DNA of 64,000 nucleotides. It comes from Paraglaciecola polaris LMG 21857. Its GTDB lineage: Bacteria > Pseudomonadota > Gammaproteobacteria > Enterobacterales > Alteromonadaceae. The translations under genes and the position numbers were made by a program. Shown one piece after another: positions 9,131 through 18,377 of the stretch (positions are counted from its first letter, which is position 1; each line of letters begins with the position of its first letter). The notes under the pieces were generated by a model, which was not told where the DNA came from, ran no database searches, and was given only the letters and a program-made list of their open reading frames with translations. The DNA lies in the NCBI RefSeq assembly GCF_000315055.1, contig NZ_BAER01000115.1, positions 118,710-182,709 of the forward strand, read 5' to 3'.

Positions 9131-10027
9131 ATGAAGTTTGATCAACTCATCATGTTTGTGACGGTCGCCGAGTTGGGCTCATTAAGTCAAGCCAGTACGC
9201 GGCTACATAAAACGCAGCCGGCTATTAGTCAGGGTATACGCCAACTTGAAAGCGCATTTAATTTGGCGTTATTCAATCGTGCTGGTTATCGATTAGAATT
9301 GACCGAAGCCGGTAAGGCTTTATATCAAAAAGCCGCGTTACTGCTAAAAGAAGCGTCAGCTCTGCAGCAAGTGGCAACGCACCTTTCACAGGGCAACGAA
9401 GCGAGTATTACCATTGCAATTGAGGCGTCATTTAATTTAAAAGGGATCTTGCCATTACTAGCAAACGTGCAAAATCAATTTCCCCATACTCAGATTATCA
9501 TCAAGCAAGAATATATATCGGGTGCGTTTGAGGCGATTCAACATAATCTAGCGACACTGTGCATTAGCCCAACATTCAATGATCTGCAAATTGACCCTCA
9601 AATTGATGGTCATTTCCTCACCAATGGTTCGTTAATAAATGTTGCTGCGCCAGCCTTAATTAATCGCCACCCAAAATTAAATAGCAGCCAAATGTTGTTA
9701 AATGAGTATCAAATCATCGTTCAAGACTCAGGTAAAGGCTCAAAAGACACTGAATGGGGTGTGCAGGGCGGGCAACGTAGATGGTATGTGAATGATTTTT
9801 CAACCAAGAAAATGTTAATTGAAAATGCCATGGGGTGGGGGAAATTGCCCGATCATGTTGCTGAGCAAAGTATTAAAAATGGCACTATCGCTAGATTGGC
9901 GTTATTGGATGTACCAAATGAAATTCCCCTTAAATACTATATTATGAAAAACAAGTTACAGCCGTTAGGCCCGGTTGCCCAAGCGGTTTGGGCGCAATTT
10001 ACGCACTACACCTTTAATCAGATTTGA
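9131..10027 (+). CDS. LysR-family transcriptional regulator
   Basis: The protein has 298 residues. The N-terminal winged HTH ('FVTVAELGSLSQASTRLHKT' then 'QPAISQGIRQLESAF') is typical of LysR regulators and is followed by a type-2 periplasmic-binding-like effector domain. The start is ATG 9131 rather than the upstream GTG 9125, because the GTG lies inside the Shine-Dalgarno AGGAG (9121-9125). It is divergent from doxX-dioxygenase, the usual arrangement for a regulator and its target. The effector is unknown, plausibly an aromatic or quinone compound. Confidence 0.92.
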   Translation: MKFDQLIMFVTVAELGSLSQASTRLHKTQPAISQGIRQLESAFNLALFNRAGYRLELTEAGKALYQKAALLLKEASALQQVATHLSQGNEASITIAIEASFNLKGILPLLANVQNQFPHTQIIIKQEYISGAFEAIQHNLATLCISPTFNDLQIDPQIDGHFLTNGSLINVAAPALINRHPKLNSSQMLLNEYQIIVQDSGKGSKDTEWGVQGGQRRWYVNDFSTKKMLIENAMGWGKLPDHVAEQSIKNGTIARLALLDVPNEIPLKYYIMKNKLQPLGPVAQAVWAQFTHYTFNQI

Positions 10028-10037
10028 TGTGTAAATA

Positions 10038-10202
10038 ATGCCAGCTTATGGCGACAATATACTGCATTTAACTGTACGTTTACTGGGATTTTTCCGTCAG
10101 CTTCTTAGTGAGTATGTGGATCGCGAAAGGGGTAGGTGGTTTTTAGAGCCGATAACATACGCGATTATGTTTTTTGTCGCGTTACTGAGTCGTTCCCAAT
10201 GA
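10038..10202 (+). CDS. Possible 54-residue small protein
   Basis: An open frame runs from ATG 10038 to TGA 10200-10202. It reads as a basic N-terminal half ('VRLLGFFRQLLSEYVDRERG') and a hydrophobic segment ('ITYAIMFFVALLS'). No good Shine-Dalgarno precedes it and I recognise no family. It lies in a decayed spacer, so it may be chance or the remnant of a larger gene. Confidence 0.2.
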   Translation: MPAYGDNILHLTVRLLGFFRQLLSEYVDRERGRWFLEPITYAIMFFVALLSRSQ

Positions 10203-10211
10203 GATAAGTAC

Positions 10212-10459
10212 ATGCTTAGAATAGCGACGTTTTATTTGCTGATGTTACTTTGTATTGATGTTTCGGCCGATGAAACATTGCCAAACTTATATTTTTAGAT
10301 GACACGCAACCAAGCCCCAGGGCTGACTTAAGCGCAGTGAAATAGCTCGCCGGTCATTGGCGGGGAGAAGCTTTCGGAGGGATTATTGAGGAAGTTTGGG
10401 CGCCTGCTATCGGTGGCAGCATGATCATTGCCTTAAATTTTGGCGCTGTTACAGGATAA
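10212..10459 (+). pseudogene. Broken DUF6265-family gene
   Basis: The ATG at 10212 opens a signal-peptide-like segment ('MLRIATFYLLMLLC'). After a one-base loss in the T-run 10292-10296, the frame continues as 'DDTQPSPRADLSAVK', then TAG (10343-10345), then 'LAGHWRGEAFGGIIEEVW' and 'APAIGGSM', the DUF6265 signature. The TAG stands where the family has tryptophan, so it is a TGG-to-TAG nonsense change. The frame ends at TAA 10457-10459, well short of a full domain. There are three independent lesions, so this is a genuine pseudogene. The family's function is unknown. Confidence 0.7.
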
Positions 10460-10481
10460 AAAAGAAGCCGAAGCTTCTTTT
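10460..10481. terminator. Intrinsic terminator
   Basis: The stem is AAAAGAAGC / GCTTCTTTT (10460-10468 and 10473-10481) with loop CGAA and an A/T-rich tract on both sides. It could serve both strands, lying between the two pseudogenes. Confidence 0.7.
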
Positions 10482-10502
10482 TCCGAGATCACCATCAGCC
10501 GT

Positions 10503-10706
10503 TTAATTTTCAGATAAATGGGTTTTTAATCCCGGTATGAAATCAACGCCGTGAACGATTTCGATGCTGGAGTTGGTAAAGTCATCGCCAATGGCCTCTA
10601 CGCGACCGCCTAAGCAAGATCCTAGAAACGCTTCAGTAACGGCGAAAAACGCTAAGCTGTTTTCTGGTTTATTAAAACCATGACCTTCGTTAGGGAATAA
10701 ATACAC
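10503..10706 (-). pseudogene. C-terminal remnant of an S9 prolyl-oligopeptidase-family gene
   Basis: These 67 residues match the extreme C-terminus of S9 peptidases: 'YLFPNEGHGFNKPENSLAFF' holds the catalytic-histidine motif (EGHGF), and 'EAFLGSCLGG' with 'SSIEIVHGVDFIPGL' closes the domain. Upstream codons do not continue the homology, so the serine and aspartate parts are deleted. It differs from the intact S9 gene at 25.4 kb, whose end reads 'GASHGIYTRPSN', so it is not a recent copy of that gene. Confidence 0.8.
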
Positions 10707-10877
10707 CGATATTGCGCAGTATTAGTTGGGCTGCAGTAGGCTTTTCCACATTAAAAAACGTGAAAAGCAGCTGCAAGTACGCCTTTAACGATAAATTTAT
10801 TAGGCGATTATGGCATAGGGGCAATGCATGCCTCTATGCCGGTATTTTTTGGGTGACCTAGATTACGTAAGACCGGA

Positions 10878-12221
10878 TCAGTTTGGGTTATGGGTAATAT
10901 TTGAATCGCTTGATGAAACCCGCCAAATAATATTTCCCACATCATCGGCAACCAATAAATCTCCCTGTTTGTTTATTTCCACACCGACGGGACGACCTTG
11001 GGCTTGCCCATCTTGGCTTAAAAATCCACTTAGTATTTCAATCGGTTTACCCGCCGGCTGTTGGTCACTAAATGGCACAAAAAGAACCTTATACCCTGCT
11101 CGCGGTTCACGGTTCCATGAGCCATGCTGGCCGATGAACATTCCTTGGCCGATATCATGCAAATTATGCTTTCCATCGGTATAAAATAGCCCCAGCGAAG
11201 CCGTGTGAGCGCCTAACGCGTAATCAGGCTTAAGCGCTTTTTTAACGAGTTCTGGCGCACGTTGTTCTACCCGCGTATCTATGTGCTGCCCATAATAGCT
11301 ATAAGGCCAGCCATAAAATGCGCCGTCTTGGACTGATGTCATGTAGTCAGGTACCAAATCGTTGCCCAATTCATCCCGTTCATTTACCGATGTCCACAAC
11401 GTATTGCCTACCCAAGTCATTCCCACGGGATTGCGTAATCCAGAGGCAAAGATACGGTGCTCACCTGAGGCGATATTGATCTCCCAAATTGCCGCTCTGC
11501 CTCTTTCAGCGTCGAAGCCGTTTTCGGCGATGTTACTGTTGGAGCCTATCGATGCATAAAGCTTAGTGCCATCTTTGCTGGCCACGATGTTTTTCGTCCA
11601 ATGGTGATTTAATTTTCCGGCGGGTAATTTAATCACTTCACTCGACCCAGCCGTAATTTCAGTTTGCCCCTGCTCGTAGGGGAAGCTCACGATGGCGTCA
11701 GTATTTGCCACATAAAGTGTGTTCCCCACTAACACCATGCCAAAGGGGGAGTGTAAATCGGATAGAAACGTTGTTTTCGTTTCCGCGATCCCGTCTTTAT
11801 CTGCATCTCTAAGCAGAGTAATACGATCGGCGCTGGGACTACCTGCTCCGGCTTTGCTCATGACTTTTTTGGTGATCCATTGTTTTATGCCGCCTTCTTC
11901 ATCATGTTTTTGTGGTTTATTGCTTTCTGCCACGAGTACGTCGCCATTGGGCAAGGTGTATAGCCACCTTGGGTGATCTAAATTTTTGGCGAAGGGATTA
12001 ACTTGCAATGCGTTGAGCGCTGTCGTGGGCTTGTTTCCTTCAGGCCAGCCAACGGCATCGGCGATATTGACGGTGGGGATAAGTGTGGCATCCGGCTCAA
12101 CTAAGGTAGGCTCACTCCCAAAGGTCGTGGCGGGGTCGAGTTGTGAACGATCTGAACATGCACTTATGCCTATGGCCGAAAGTAGCAATAAAACACTGGG
12201 AATAGGGCGAGTTGAGAACAT
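10878..12221 (-). CDS. Sorbosone/glucose dehydrogenase-type beta-propeller lipoprotein
   Basis: The protein has 447 residues. The N-terminus is a lipoprotein signal with lipobox ISAC (cysteine about 22), so it is an envelope protein. The body has the blade pattern of the soluble PQQ-dependent aldose/sorbosone dehydrogenase family: 'LDHPRWLYTLPNGDVLVAES', 'KLNHHWTKNIVASKDGTKLY', 'ASGLRNPVGMTW', 'IGQHGSWNREPRAGY' and 'RPVGVEINKQGDLLVADD'. The family usually oxidises sugars with PQQ, but no PQQ synthesis genes are here and the substrate is unknown. ATG 12221 has a good Shine-Dalgarno (CAGGAG). An inverted repeat lies 60 bases upstream. Confidence 0.85.
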   Translation of the reverse strand: MFSTRPIPSVLLLLSAIGISACSDRSQLDPATTFGSEPTLVEPDATLIPTVNIADAVGWPEGNKPTTALNALQVNPFAKNLDHPRWLYTLPNGDVLVAESNKPQKHDEEGGIKQWITKKVMSKAGAGSPSADRITLLRDADKDGIAETKTTFLSDLHSPFGMVLVGNTLYVANTDAIVSFPYEQGQTEITAGSSEVIKLPAGKLNHHWTKNIVASKDGTKLYASIGSNSNIAENGFDAERGRAAIWEINIASGEHRIFASGLRNPVGMTWVGNTLWTSVNERDELGNDLVPDYMTSVQDGAFYGWPYSYYGQHIDTRVEQRAPELVKKALKPDYALGAHTASLGLFYTDGKHNLHDIGQGMFIGQHGSWNREPRAGYKVLFVPFSDQQPAGKPIEILSGFLSQDGQAQGRPVGVEINKQGDLLVADDVGNIIWRVSSSDSNITHNPN

Positions 12222-12280
12222 GAAGACTCCTGTAATTTAGCTAGAGTATATTTAACACTCGGTTAATAACCACCCTCACG

Positions 12281-12297
12281 TACGCACATTGTGCGTA
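12281..12297. promoter_or_regulatory. Short palindrome in the 12.2-12.6 kb spacer
   Basis: TACGCACA and TGTGCGTA are separated by one base, 60 bases upstream of the sugar-dehydrogenase-like gene. A further TGTGCGTA lies at 12531-12538 near the end of the spacer. It may be an operator. Nothing else is apparent between 12222 and 12561. Confidence 0.35.
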
Positions 12298-12561
12298 GGC
12301 ATTGATGTTGTTGACTAGATGCTAAATGCATACGTTACTGGCATGGTAAGCAAGTTGTCTGCCGTTATGAGTCGTAGCTTAACATCGTCATTAGTCATGG
12401 GGCTATCATATTGATTTTACGCTATTAACTGAGATGTTCATTGGACCTTTCGACGCTTCTTTATTAGGCTATTTACACGAAGTCGTCATGTGCCGCGGGT
12501 TGATTTTACAAGGTATTTCACCATTTTACCTGTGCGTACTCACCAGAGGATGCACTGTGGC

Positions 12562-13335
12562 CTAAACATCTTCATCAGCAAAAATATTGTATTTATGCAC
12601 CAGCTCCTGATGGGCGAGGGATGTTTGGTAGGCTTTCAGAGCTTGATTGAAATCTTGCGCCAGATTCGGGTTTAAAAAGCCCACATGATAGTCACTGGGA
12701 GCGAATATATGGTGGATCGTAATAGGTTGTCTATTCGTCCCAGGCTCTAGCACTGCCTGTAGATTATTAAATATGTTTACGTCAATGATTAACACCGAAA
12801 CGTGTCCATTGAGCAACATAGCGACCTGCTTGGTTTGATCTGGCAGCTCGACATATAACGGGGCTTGTTTAACGGCGTAAGCGTATTGTTCACCTAAATT
12901 TTTGGCGGCAGTTTGATAGGCCGCAATCGCATAGCGGCCCAAGTCTTTGGGCTGTTTAATGTCAAGGTGCTTGGATTGCAAGGACACGGCTACGTTTTGA
13001 TATTGAATATAACTGTCGGTTAATTGCACAGGGGGCACCGCAGCATTTTCGCTCAACGTTAATGCACCGTCTACGCGGCTATTTTGCAACATACTCAAGC
13101 TGCGACCATAGGGCACATAGACAGGTTTGAATTTGTAGCCCATTCGAGCAAATATTTGCCGGATCATATCCAGTTCGAAACCGCTATCATCGGCGGAATT
13201 TACATACGGTGGTTTATTCCAACCTACTGCTACCTCTAGGCTTTTATCGTCGTTGCTGGCTAATACCTTGTAGGATATTAGGCTAGTTAATATACCCCAT
13301 ACAGCGAGCTGTAACATCGGGTGCTTCATATTCAT
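12562..13335 (-). CDS. Periplasmic solute-binding protein, family 3 (amino-acid type)
   Basis: The protein has 257 residues with a signal peptide ending near 'SYKVLA' (about residue 26). It then follows the SBP_bac_3 fold: 'EVAVGWNKPPYVNSADDSGF', 'DMIRQIFARMGYKFKPVYVP', 'SRVDGALTLSE'. These proteins bind amino acids or similar polar ligands. There is no ABC permease or ATPase next to it, so it is either an orphan receptor or works with a distant transporter. A second orphan of the same family lies at 61.0 kb, but the two are clearly divergent. ATG 13335 or 13329 could each be the start. Confidence 0.82.
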   Translation of the reverse strand: MNMKHPMLQLAVWGILTSLISYKVLASNDDKSLEVAVGWNKPPYVNSADDSGFELDMIRQIFARMGYKFKPVYVPYGRSLSMLQNSRVDGALTLSENAAVPPVQLTDSYIQYQNVAVSLQSKHLDIKQPKDLGRYAIAAYQTAAKNLGEQYAYAVKQAPLYVELPDQTKQVAMLLNGHVSVLIIDVNIFNNLQAVLEPGTNRQPITIHHIFAPSDYHVGFLNPNLAQDFNQALKAYQTSLAHQELVHKYNIFADEDV

Positions 13336-13467
13336 GGCTATATCTCAGTTCGGTTTGTCACCGACACTCATCTCATTGTTATGTTTGTTAATAAATCCCT
13401 GTAAACAAAGTATTAAAGCAAACTAATCGCTGCTGTTGATTTTCCGTGACGTAAAATTACCCTATTG

Positions 13468-14475
13468 TTAGAGGCTTTTACGCATGTTTTGGCTGCTGGC
13501 TAATAATTGCATACTGTGTAAGCGCGCTTTCTGATCGTGTATCGGAAATGAAAATATCACTTCATCAGCAAGGGTATTTTCAATAAAACGCGCAAGCTGA
13601 GCATGTGCAGTTTCAGGCGAACCAACGATGGCATATTGCAATGTGTGTGCAATCATCGACAATTCAGCAGGGCTGCACACCGTGTTAATATCATCCACGG
13701 GACGGGCAAAGGGCTTATTGGCGCCTCTGCGCAAATTGGCAAATTGCTGCTGTAACGATGTATATAAATATCGTGCTTCTTCATCGGTATCGGCAATCAC
13801 CGCCATTACTCCAGCCATTGTATAGGGCTGATTTAGTTGAGCAGAAGGTTTGAACTGGCTACGGTAGATATTGAAGGCATCGAATAATGCATCTGGGGCA
13901 AAGTGCGAGGCAAACGAGTATGGTAAACCAAATTGCGCCGCCAATTGTGCGCTGTACAGACTTGAGCCTAGTAACCAAAGTGGTACATGGCTGTCACTAC
14001 CGGGTACGGCAATAATTGTTTGATCGTCGCTGGGGCTACCTAAATAGCTTTGCAATGCACGAATGTCGCTGGGGTAATCTTCAACGCTGGCTTGCATGTT
14101 TCGTCTTAGCGCTCTGGCCGTTGCCATATCAGTACCCGGAGCGCGGCCTAAACCAAGATCAACCCGATCAGGAAATAATGCGGCTAAGGTGCCAAATTGT
14201 TCGGCAATCACTAACGGAGAGTGATTCGGCAACATAATGCCCCCAGAGCCAATACGGATTTTGTTGGTGGCAGCGCCTATGTGACCTAGCACCACAGATG
14301 TGGCTGAACTACCCACACCCCGCATACCGTGATGTTCTGCTAGCCAAACTCGGTTATAGCCTAGTTTTTCTGCCTGTACAGCCATTTGGCGGCTGTGCTC
14401 AAGGGTTTGCGCTATGCCTTGTCCTTGGGCAATAGGCGCCAAGTCTAGAATCGAAAACGCAGTTGAACCTGTCAT
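13468..14475 (-). CDS. LLM-class flavin-dependent oxidoreductase (luciferase-like)
   Basis: This has 335 residues from ATG 14475. An in-frame extension to 14544 is rejected because AAAGGA lies eight bases before 14475 and the family N-terminus ('FSILDLAPIAQGQ') begins there. Characteristic blocks are 'RVWLAEHHGMRG', 'IRIGSGGIMLPNHSPLVIAE' and 'DLGLGRAPGTD'. This is the YhbW-like, single-component group of the bacterial-luciferase superfamily, which uses reduced flavin and O2. The substrate is not predictable. It appears monocistronic. Confidence 0.9.
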   Translation of the reverse strand: MTGSTAFSILDLAPIAQGQGIAQTLEHSRQMAVQAEKLGYNRVWLAEHHGMRGVGSSATSVVLGHIGAATNKIRIGSGGIMLPNHSPLVIAEQFGTLAALFPDRVDLGLGRAPGTDMATARALRRNMQASVEDYPSDIRALQSYLGSPSDDQTIIAVPGSDSHVPLWLLGSSLYSAQLAAQFGLPYSFASHFAPDALFDAFNIYRSQFKPSAQLNQPYTMAGVMAVIADTDEEARYLYTSLQQQFANLRRGANKPFARPVDDINTVCSPAELSMIAHTLQYAIVGSPETAHAQLARFIENTLADEVIFSFPIHDQKARLHSMQLLASSQNMRKSL

Positions 14476-14617
14476 GTATGAATGTCCTTTAGTTAGACCA
14501 ATGTGAGCAAGGTGGGGATGACAATGTGCGATTGCAAGCAACATTCACTCTTTGGGGTCATGTCAATTACGCATACCTTAGTGTTATAAGTACCAGGGCA
14601 AAATTGTTGGGATATCT

Positions 14618-15322
14618 TTACGCTTTCACGTTTAGGTATTGACGCAAATCTTGTCCTGGACTTAAGGTCGCTTGCAAACCATTTTCAAATATCACACCCG
14701 CTAAACTTCCCTGCAGCGTGAGTGCGTCGCCAGCACATACAAGTGCTGTACCTTCTCGTATTCCGAGCACCGGCATGTGGGGATTGAGTACGCAAAATTC
14801 TGCGATCCGCTGGGCACGTGTTTCACCGTTGTGTCCAGGAGCTCGATAATCGTTGTAGTGTGGATTTAGCTGAAAAGGCACTAAATTTAAGGCGTCAAAC
14901 GTGGGTGGAAATATAATCGGCATATCATTGGTGGTACGAATGGAGTTACCACAGATATTTGAACCCGCGCTCCAGCCCACATAGGGTATACCGCTTTTGA
15001 CCCGTGTTTGAATGCATTGGACTAAGTTGTTGGCATAGAGTTGATGTAACAAATTAAAAGTATTGCCTCCACCGACCATAATGGCATCGGCTTGCGTCAC
15101 GCCAGCTACGGGGTCGTCATAGGATTCAATACCTGAGATAGGTAAATGAGGTAACGCAGCCTGCACCTTTGCAGTGTAACTTGGCCAGTCTATTGTGACA
15201 CCTGCATAAGGGATAAAGACAATCTTTTGGCTGTTGGCAAGATGAGTGGTAATCATATGTGTTGCGTGGGACAAATATTCTTCATCGCCCGCGCGTGAGC
15301 TGCTTAACATCAATAAATTCAA
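14618..15322 (-). CDS. pepE: Alpha-aspartyl dipeptidase (peptidase E, S51)
   Basis: This cytoplasmic serine peptidase hydrolyses Asp-X dipeptides. It has 234 residues, close to E. coli PepE (229). The nucleophile serine is in 'YVGWSAGSNICGN', preceded by 'MVGGGNTFNLLHQL'; 'IRTTNDMPIIFPPTFDALNL' and 'NPHYNDYRAPGHNGETRAQR' are also family-specific. The start is TTG at 15322-15320, supported by AAGGA seven bases upstream and by the family N-terminus 'NLLMLSSSRAG'. It lies downstream of the TonB receptor, beyond a strong terminator, so it is probably transcribed on its own. Confidence 0.93.
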   Translation of the reverse strand: MNLLMLSSSRAGDEEYLSHATHMITTHLANSQKIVFIPYAGVTIDWPSYTAKVQAALPHLPISGIESYDDPVAGVTQADAIMVGGGNTFNLLHQLYANNLVQCIQTRVKSGIPYVGWSAGSNICGNSIRTTNDMPIIFPPTFDALNLVPFQLNPHYNDYRAPGHNGETRAQRIAEFCVLNPHMPVLGIREGTALVCAGDALTLQGSLAGVIFENGLQATLSPGQDLRQYLNVKA

Positions 15323-15408
15323 AATACGTCCTTAGTAAACACCAGAGATAGGCACCAATGAAATGATAGCAAGTTGATAACGGACTTGATAACAGAATGA
15401 CAGATAAT

Positions 15409-15434
15409 AAAAAACCGGCTTTCGCCGGTTTTTT
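15409..15434 (-). terminator. Intrinsic terminator of the TonB receptor gene
   Basis: An 11-bp perfect stem AAAAAACCGGC / GCCGGTTTTTT (15409-15419, 15424-15434) with loop TTTC. The U-tract on either strand makes it bidirectional, and it follows the receptor stop by 15 bases. Confidence 0.92.
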
Positions 15435-15449
15435 GCTTATACATTTACT

Positions 15450-18041
15450 TTAGAAGCGTTTTTTCACTGTCAGGCCATAGGTGGCTGGCTCAGCCATATA
15501 AGCATTTAGCTTACCTTCCTGCAGAGGCGTATTGAAGTTGGTACGGTTGATATATTCTTCGTCTAGTACGTTACGCGCCCATAATATGACGTCCATATCG
15601 TAATCCGTGAAGTTCATGAAGAATCGAAGGTTCAAGATGTTGTAAGAATCTTGCACTGCGTAGGGGTCATTACTGCCATCAAGAATTACATCACCTGTGT
15701 AGCTGTATTCACCTTGTACATAAGCATAGATACTGTCTGTTAATTCAAAGTCTTTTTTGACACTTAGCACGGCGTAATTCTCAGGCTCTCCGCCTGGGCG
15801 ATCCCCTGAGCGATCACAGAAGCTGTCGTCTGCATTCACGCGACCAGGATCGTCGATACCGGTATGCCACGTATAAGCGGTCCAGCAGTTACCCGCTTTA
15901 AACGTTTTGTATTCAGCATTCACTAAGGCATAACCCAAATGCACTTCTACGCTATCCATTGGCAGCCAAGTTGCTTCTAGCTCCATACCTGATATTTCAT
16001 AGTCACCGGCATTTTGTAAATTAAAGCCGTTGCCGGTAAAGGTGTTAGCTTGAAAATCATCCACTGTGGTGTAGTGTGCTGCTGCATTTACGCGCAGGTT
16101 TTGCTGGCGAAAATCTTTTTTGATACCTAGCTCAAATGACTGAGAGGTTTCGGCATCAAAAATCGGGTTAAACCCTGCTGCTATACGGTCAGTATTGGTG
16201 CCGCCTGATTTATAACCGTTGCCGTAAGATGCGTACAATAATGTGTCACTGTTTGGTTGGTAGCTCAGTTTCAAAGTGCCGCTTATTTGATCATCACTGA
16301 TGCTTTCTTGGATGTCGCTGCGTGGACGAGTGGTATCACCCAGTAGGGGAAAAGCCCATCCTGCCTCGGAGAAACCTTGGAAATTAACCAAAGTGGCTTG
16401 ACCCGCTGCTGTGGTTAAATCAATGGCCCCCGCTGCAATGCCACCCGCCGTCGTTAGGGCGGCGACTAAATCAACCGGCGTGTTGCCTGCTAACCCGTTA
16501 ATGCCTGGTCCAACTTCGGTAAATACCGTCAATAAATCTTTTTTCTCTTTGGTGAAACGTAGACCTGCGGTGAGGGTAAATTCAGCGCTTAATTTGTAAT
16601 CGAACTGGCTGAATATTGCGTAGCTTTTGTGTTCTTGCTCAGCCACATGGTTAAACCCAGTTCCAGCGGGAGCCCCAGCTGCGCGCGGAGCAATTAACCC
16701 TGCTGTCGCTAGTCCATCTATGCCTGCGAGTAGGCTCGAAAATGAACCTGCAGTGCCGGTTAATGCGTCCACGTTTTGGCCTAAAACACTGAGTGCGAAA
16801 CCGTCAAAAATGGTATCGGTATAAAGACTGTATTCAAGATCCAAATCTTGGGTGAAGAAATAAGCGCCAACGATAAAATTAAGATCTTCGCTGGTATAAT
16901 CTAAGCGGAATTCTTGTGAAAATGAGTTTTGCTGGGAATCGTTGCTGGTGCCGAATAAATCCGCATCAGTAAAATCGCTGTCGATATTGTCGTATGAATC
17001 GAATGAACGATAAGCAGAGATCGACACAAAGGTGTAATTATCGTCTAGTTCCCAGTCAACTTCTGCTGAAACTCCTCGGTCTTTCATAGTGGCCACGGGT
17101 AAGAAAGAGACGGCAACTTCTCGGTCGAAGAATGCGTTGCCACCAGGGAAGCGTGTACCGCCTAGCTGATCTATCGCAGCGTCAGTACCGAATTTTCCCG
17201 GAATTTCATTCGCTTGAAAGTTACTTAACTGCACGGGGGCACCACAGCAAATCTCGTCGATTTCAGCATAATCTGCGATAACGCGTACCGAAAGATCTTC
17301 GCTTGGGGTATACAATGCTTGTAAGCGACCACCGAAACGGTCTCTGTCGTTTAAGGTGTCTTCACCTAAGTTAACATCACTTATGGTGCCGTCACGGTTA
17401 CTGGAAAACCCTGTTACGCGAAAGGCCAATACATCCTCGATGGCGGAAACAGACATGGCCCCTGACAAATTCACTAAACCATAATTGCCTACTGTGGCTT
17501 CTACAAAAGCGTCGCCACCACTATGACTTGGCGCCACGGTAGATATTAGAATGGCGCCAGATGGGGTGTTTTTACCAAATAAGGTGCCTTGTGGACCACG
17601 CAATACTTCTACCGCTGCGACATCCACTAAGTTATTGATCATCGAGTTTTGACGGGCGCGATACACACCGTCCACATAGAGACCAACCGATGATTCTAAT
17701 CCAAAGTTTTGCGACGAGGTGCCCACACCACGAATTGAGAAACTAGAGTTGGTGGCACTTTGGCTCTGAAACGCACCTAAACCTGGCACATTCGTTTGCA
17801 AGTCATACATATCTTTGATGACGGCTTCGGCCATCGCTTCGCCGTTAAATGCAGTAACTGAAACGGGGACTTCTTGTAAGTTTTGTGCACGCTTTTGAGC
17901 GGTTACCGTAATGGTTTCAAGCCCTTTATCACTAGGTGCTGCTTCTTCTTGGGCGAGGGCGAATCCACTGCCGAAGGCAAGAGTGAAGCCTATTATTGAA
18001 GCAAGCGGTGTGCGTTTTAAACGATGAGGTAAGGTAGACAT
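15450..18041 (-). CDS. TonB-dependent outer-membrane receptor
   Basis: The protein has 863 residues. The signal peptide is cleaved near A30 ('GSGFALA'). The TonB box follows at about 42-48 ('ETITVTA'), then the plug domain ('VPVSVTAFNGEAM', 'SFSIRGVGTSSQNFG', 'VLRGPQGTLFGKNTPSGAI'), then a long beta-barrel ending in the outer-membrane signature 'TYGLTVKKRF' with terminal F. The plug is of the type common in Alteromonadales and sphingomonads for carbohydrates, terpenoids or other organic ligands. No specific ligand can be assigned. A long loop near residues 405-455 is rich in Ala/Gly. An inverted repeat lies 33 bases upstream of the start, and the divergent acyl-CoA operon starts 336 bases away. 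Confidence 0.93.
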   Translation of the reverse strand: MSTLPHRLKRTPLASIIGFTLAFGSGFALAQEEAAPSDKGLETITVTAQKRAQNLQEVPVSVTAFNGEAMAEAVIKDMYDLQTNVPGLGAFQSQSATNSSFSIRGVGTSSQNFGLESSVGLYVDGVYRARQNSMINNLVDVAAVEVLRGPQGTLFGKNTPSGAILISTVAPSHSGGDAFVEATVGNYGLVNLSGAMSVSAIEDVLAFRVTGFSSNRDGTISDVNLGEDTLNDRDRFGGRLQALYTPSEDLSVRVIADYAEIDEICCGAPVQLSNFQANEIPGKFGTDAAIDQLGGTRFPGGNAFFDREVAVSFLPVATMKDRGVSAEVDWELDDNYTFVSISAYRSFDSYDNIDSDFTDADLFGTSNDSQQNSFSQEFRLDYTSEDLNFIVGAYFFTQDLDLEYSLYTDTIFDGFALSVLGQNVDALTGTAGSFSSLLAGIDGLATAGLIAPRAAGAPAGTGFNHVAEQEHKSYAIFSQFDYKLSAEFTLTAGLRFTKEKKDLLTVFTEVGPGINGLAGNTPVDLVAALTTAGGIAAGAIDLTTAAGQATLVNFQGFSEAGWAFPLLGDTTRPRSDIQESISDDQISGTLKLSYQPNSDTLLYASYGNGYKSGGTNTDRIAAGFNPIFDAETSQSFELGIKKDFRQQNLRVNAAAHYTTVDDFQANTFTGNGFNLQNAGDYEISGMELEATWLPMDSVEVHLGYALVNAEYKTFKAGNCWTAYTWHTGIDDPGRVNADDSFCDRSGDRPGGEPENYAVLSVKKDFELTDSIYAYVQGEYSYTGDVILDGSNDPYAVQDSYNILNLRFFMNFTDYDMDVILWARNVLDEEYINRTNFNTPLQEGKLNAYMAEPATYGLTVKKRF

Positions 18042-18073
18042 TATTTTACTTCTCTTAATGTGTTAGCTGGCGG

Positions 18074-18108
18074 CCCTAATGTTTTTTGTTGGTATATTTT
18101 CATTAGGG
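18074..18108. promoter_or_regulatory. Inverted repeat upstream of the TonB receptor gene
   Basis: CCCTAATG (18074-18081) and CATTAGGG (18101-18108) are perfect 8-bp arms around a T-rich 19-base spacer. The element lies 33-67 bases upstream of the receptor start in the 336-base divergent spacer. It could be an operator or a leader hairpin. A second, tight palindrome (TCAGTTT/AAACTGA, 18354-18368) abuts the Shine-Dalgarno of the rightward operon. Confidence 0.45.
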
Positions 18109-18377
18109 GAACGAGATCCAACACATTGCATCGGGAGCAACTAGTCGGATGAGCATAAGACTGCAATTTTTTCGCCGGAAAGTAAATAAGACGTTAGTAA
18201 AATGTTAATCTGTGTTTTTTATTGCATAAAAATAATCTCACTTCCCTGTAAGCCCTATGCCTGTTGTTATCTGTTAGCTGAATAACATCAATCAATACAA
18301 AACCATTAAAATAATCAATTAAACTAATAATAGCTTTGTCACTAGTATGATTTTCAGTTTAAAACTGAGGTGGTTAG

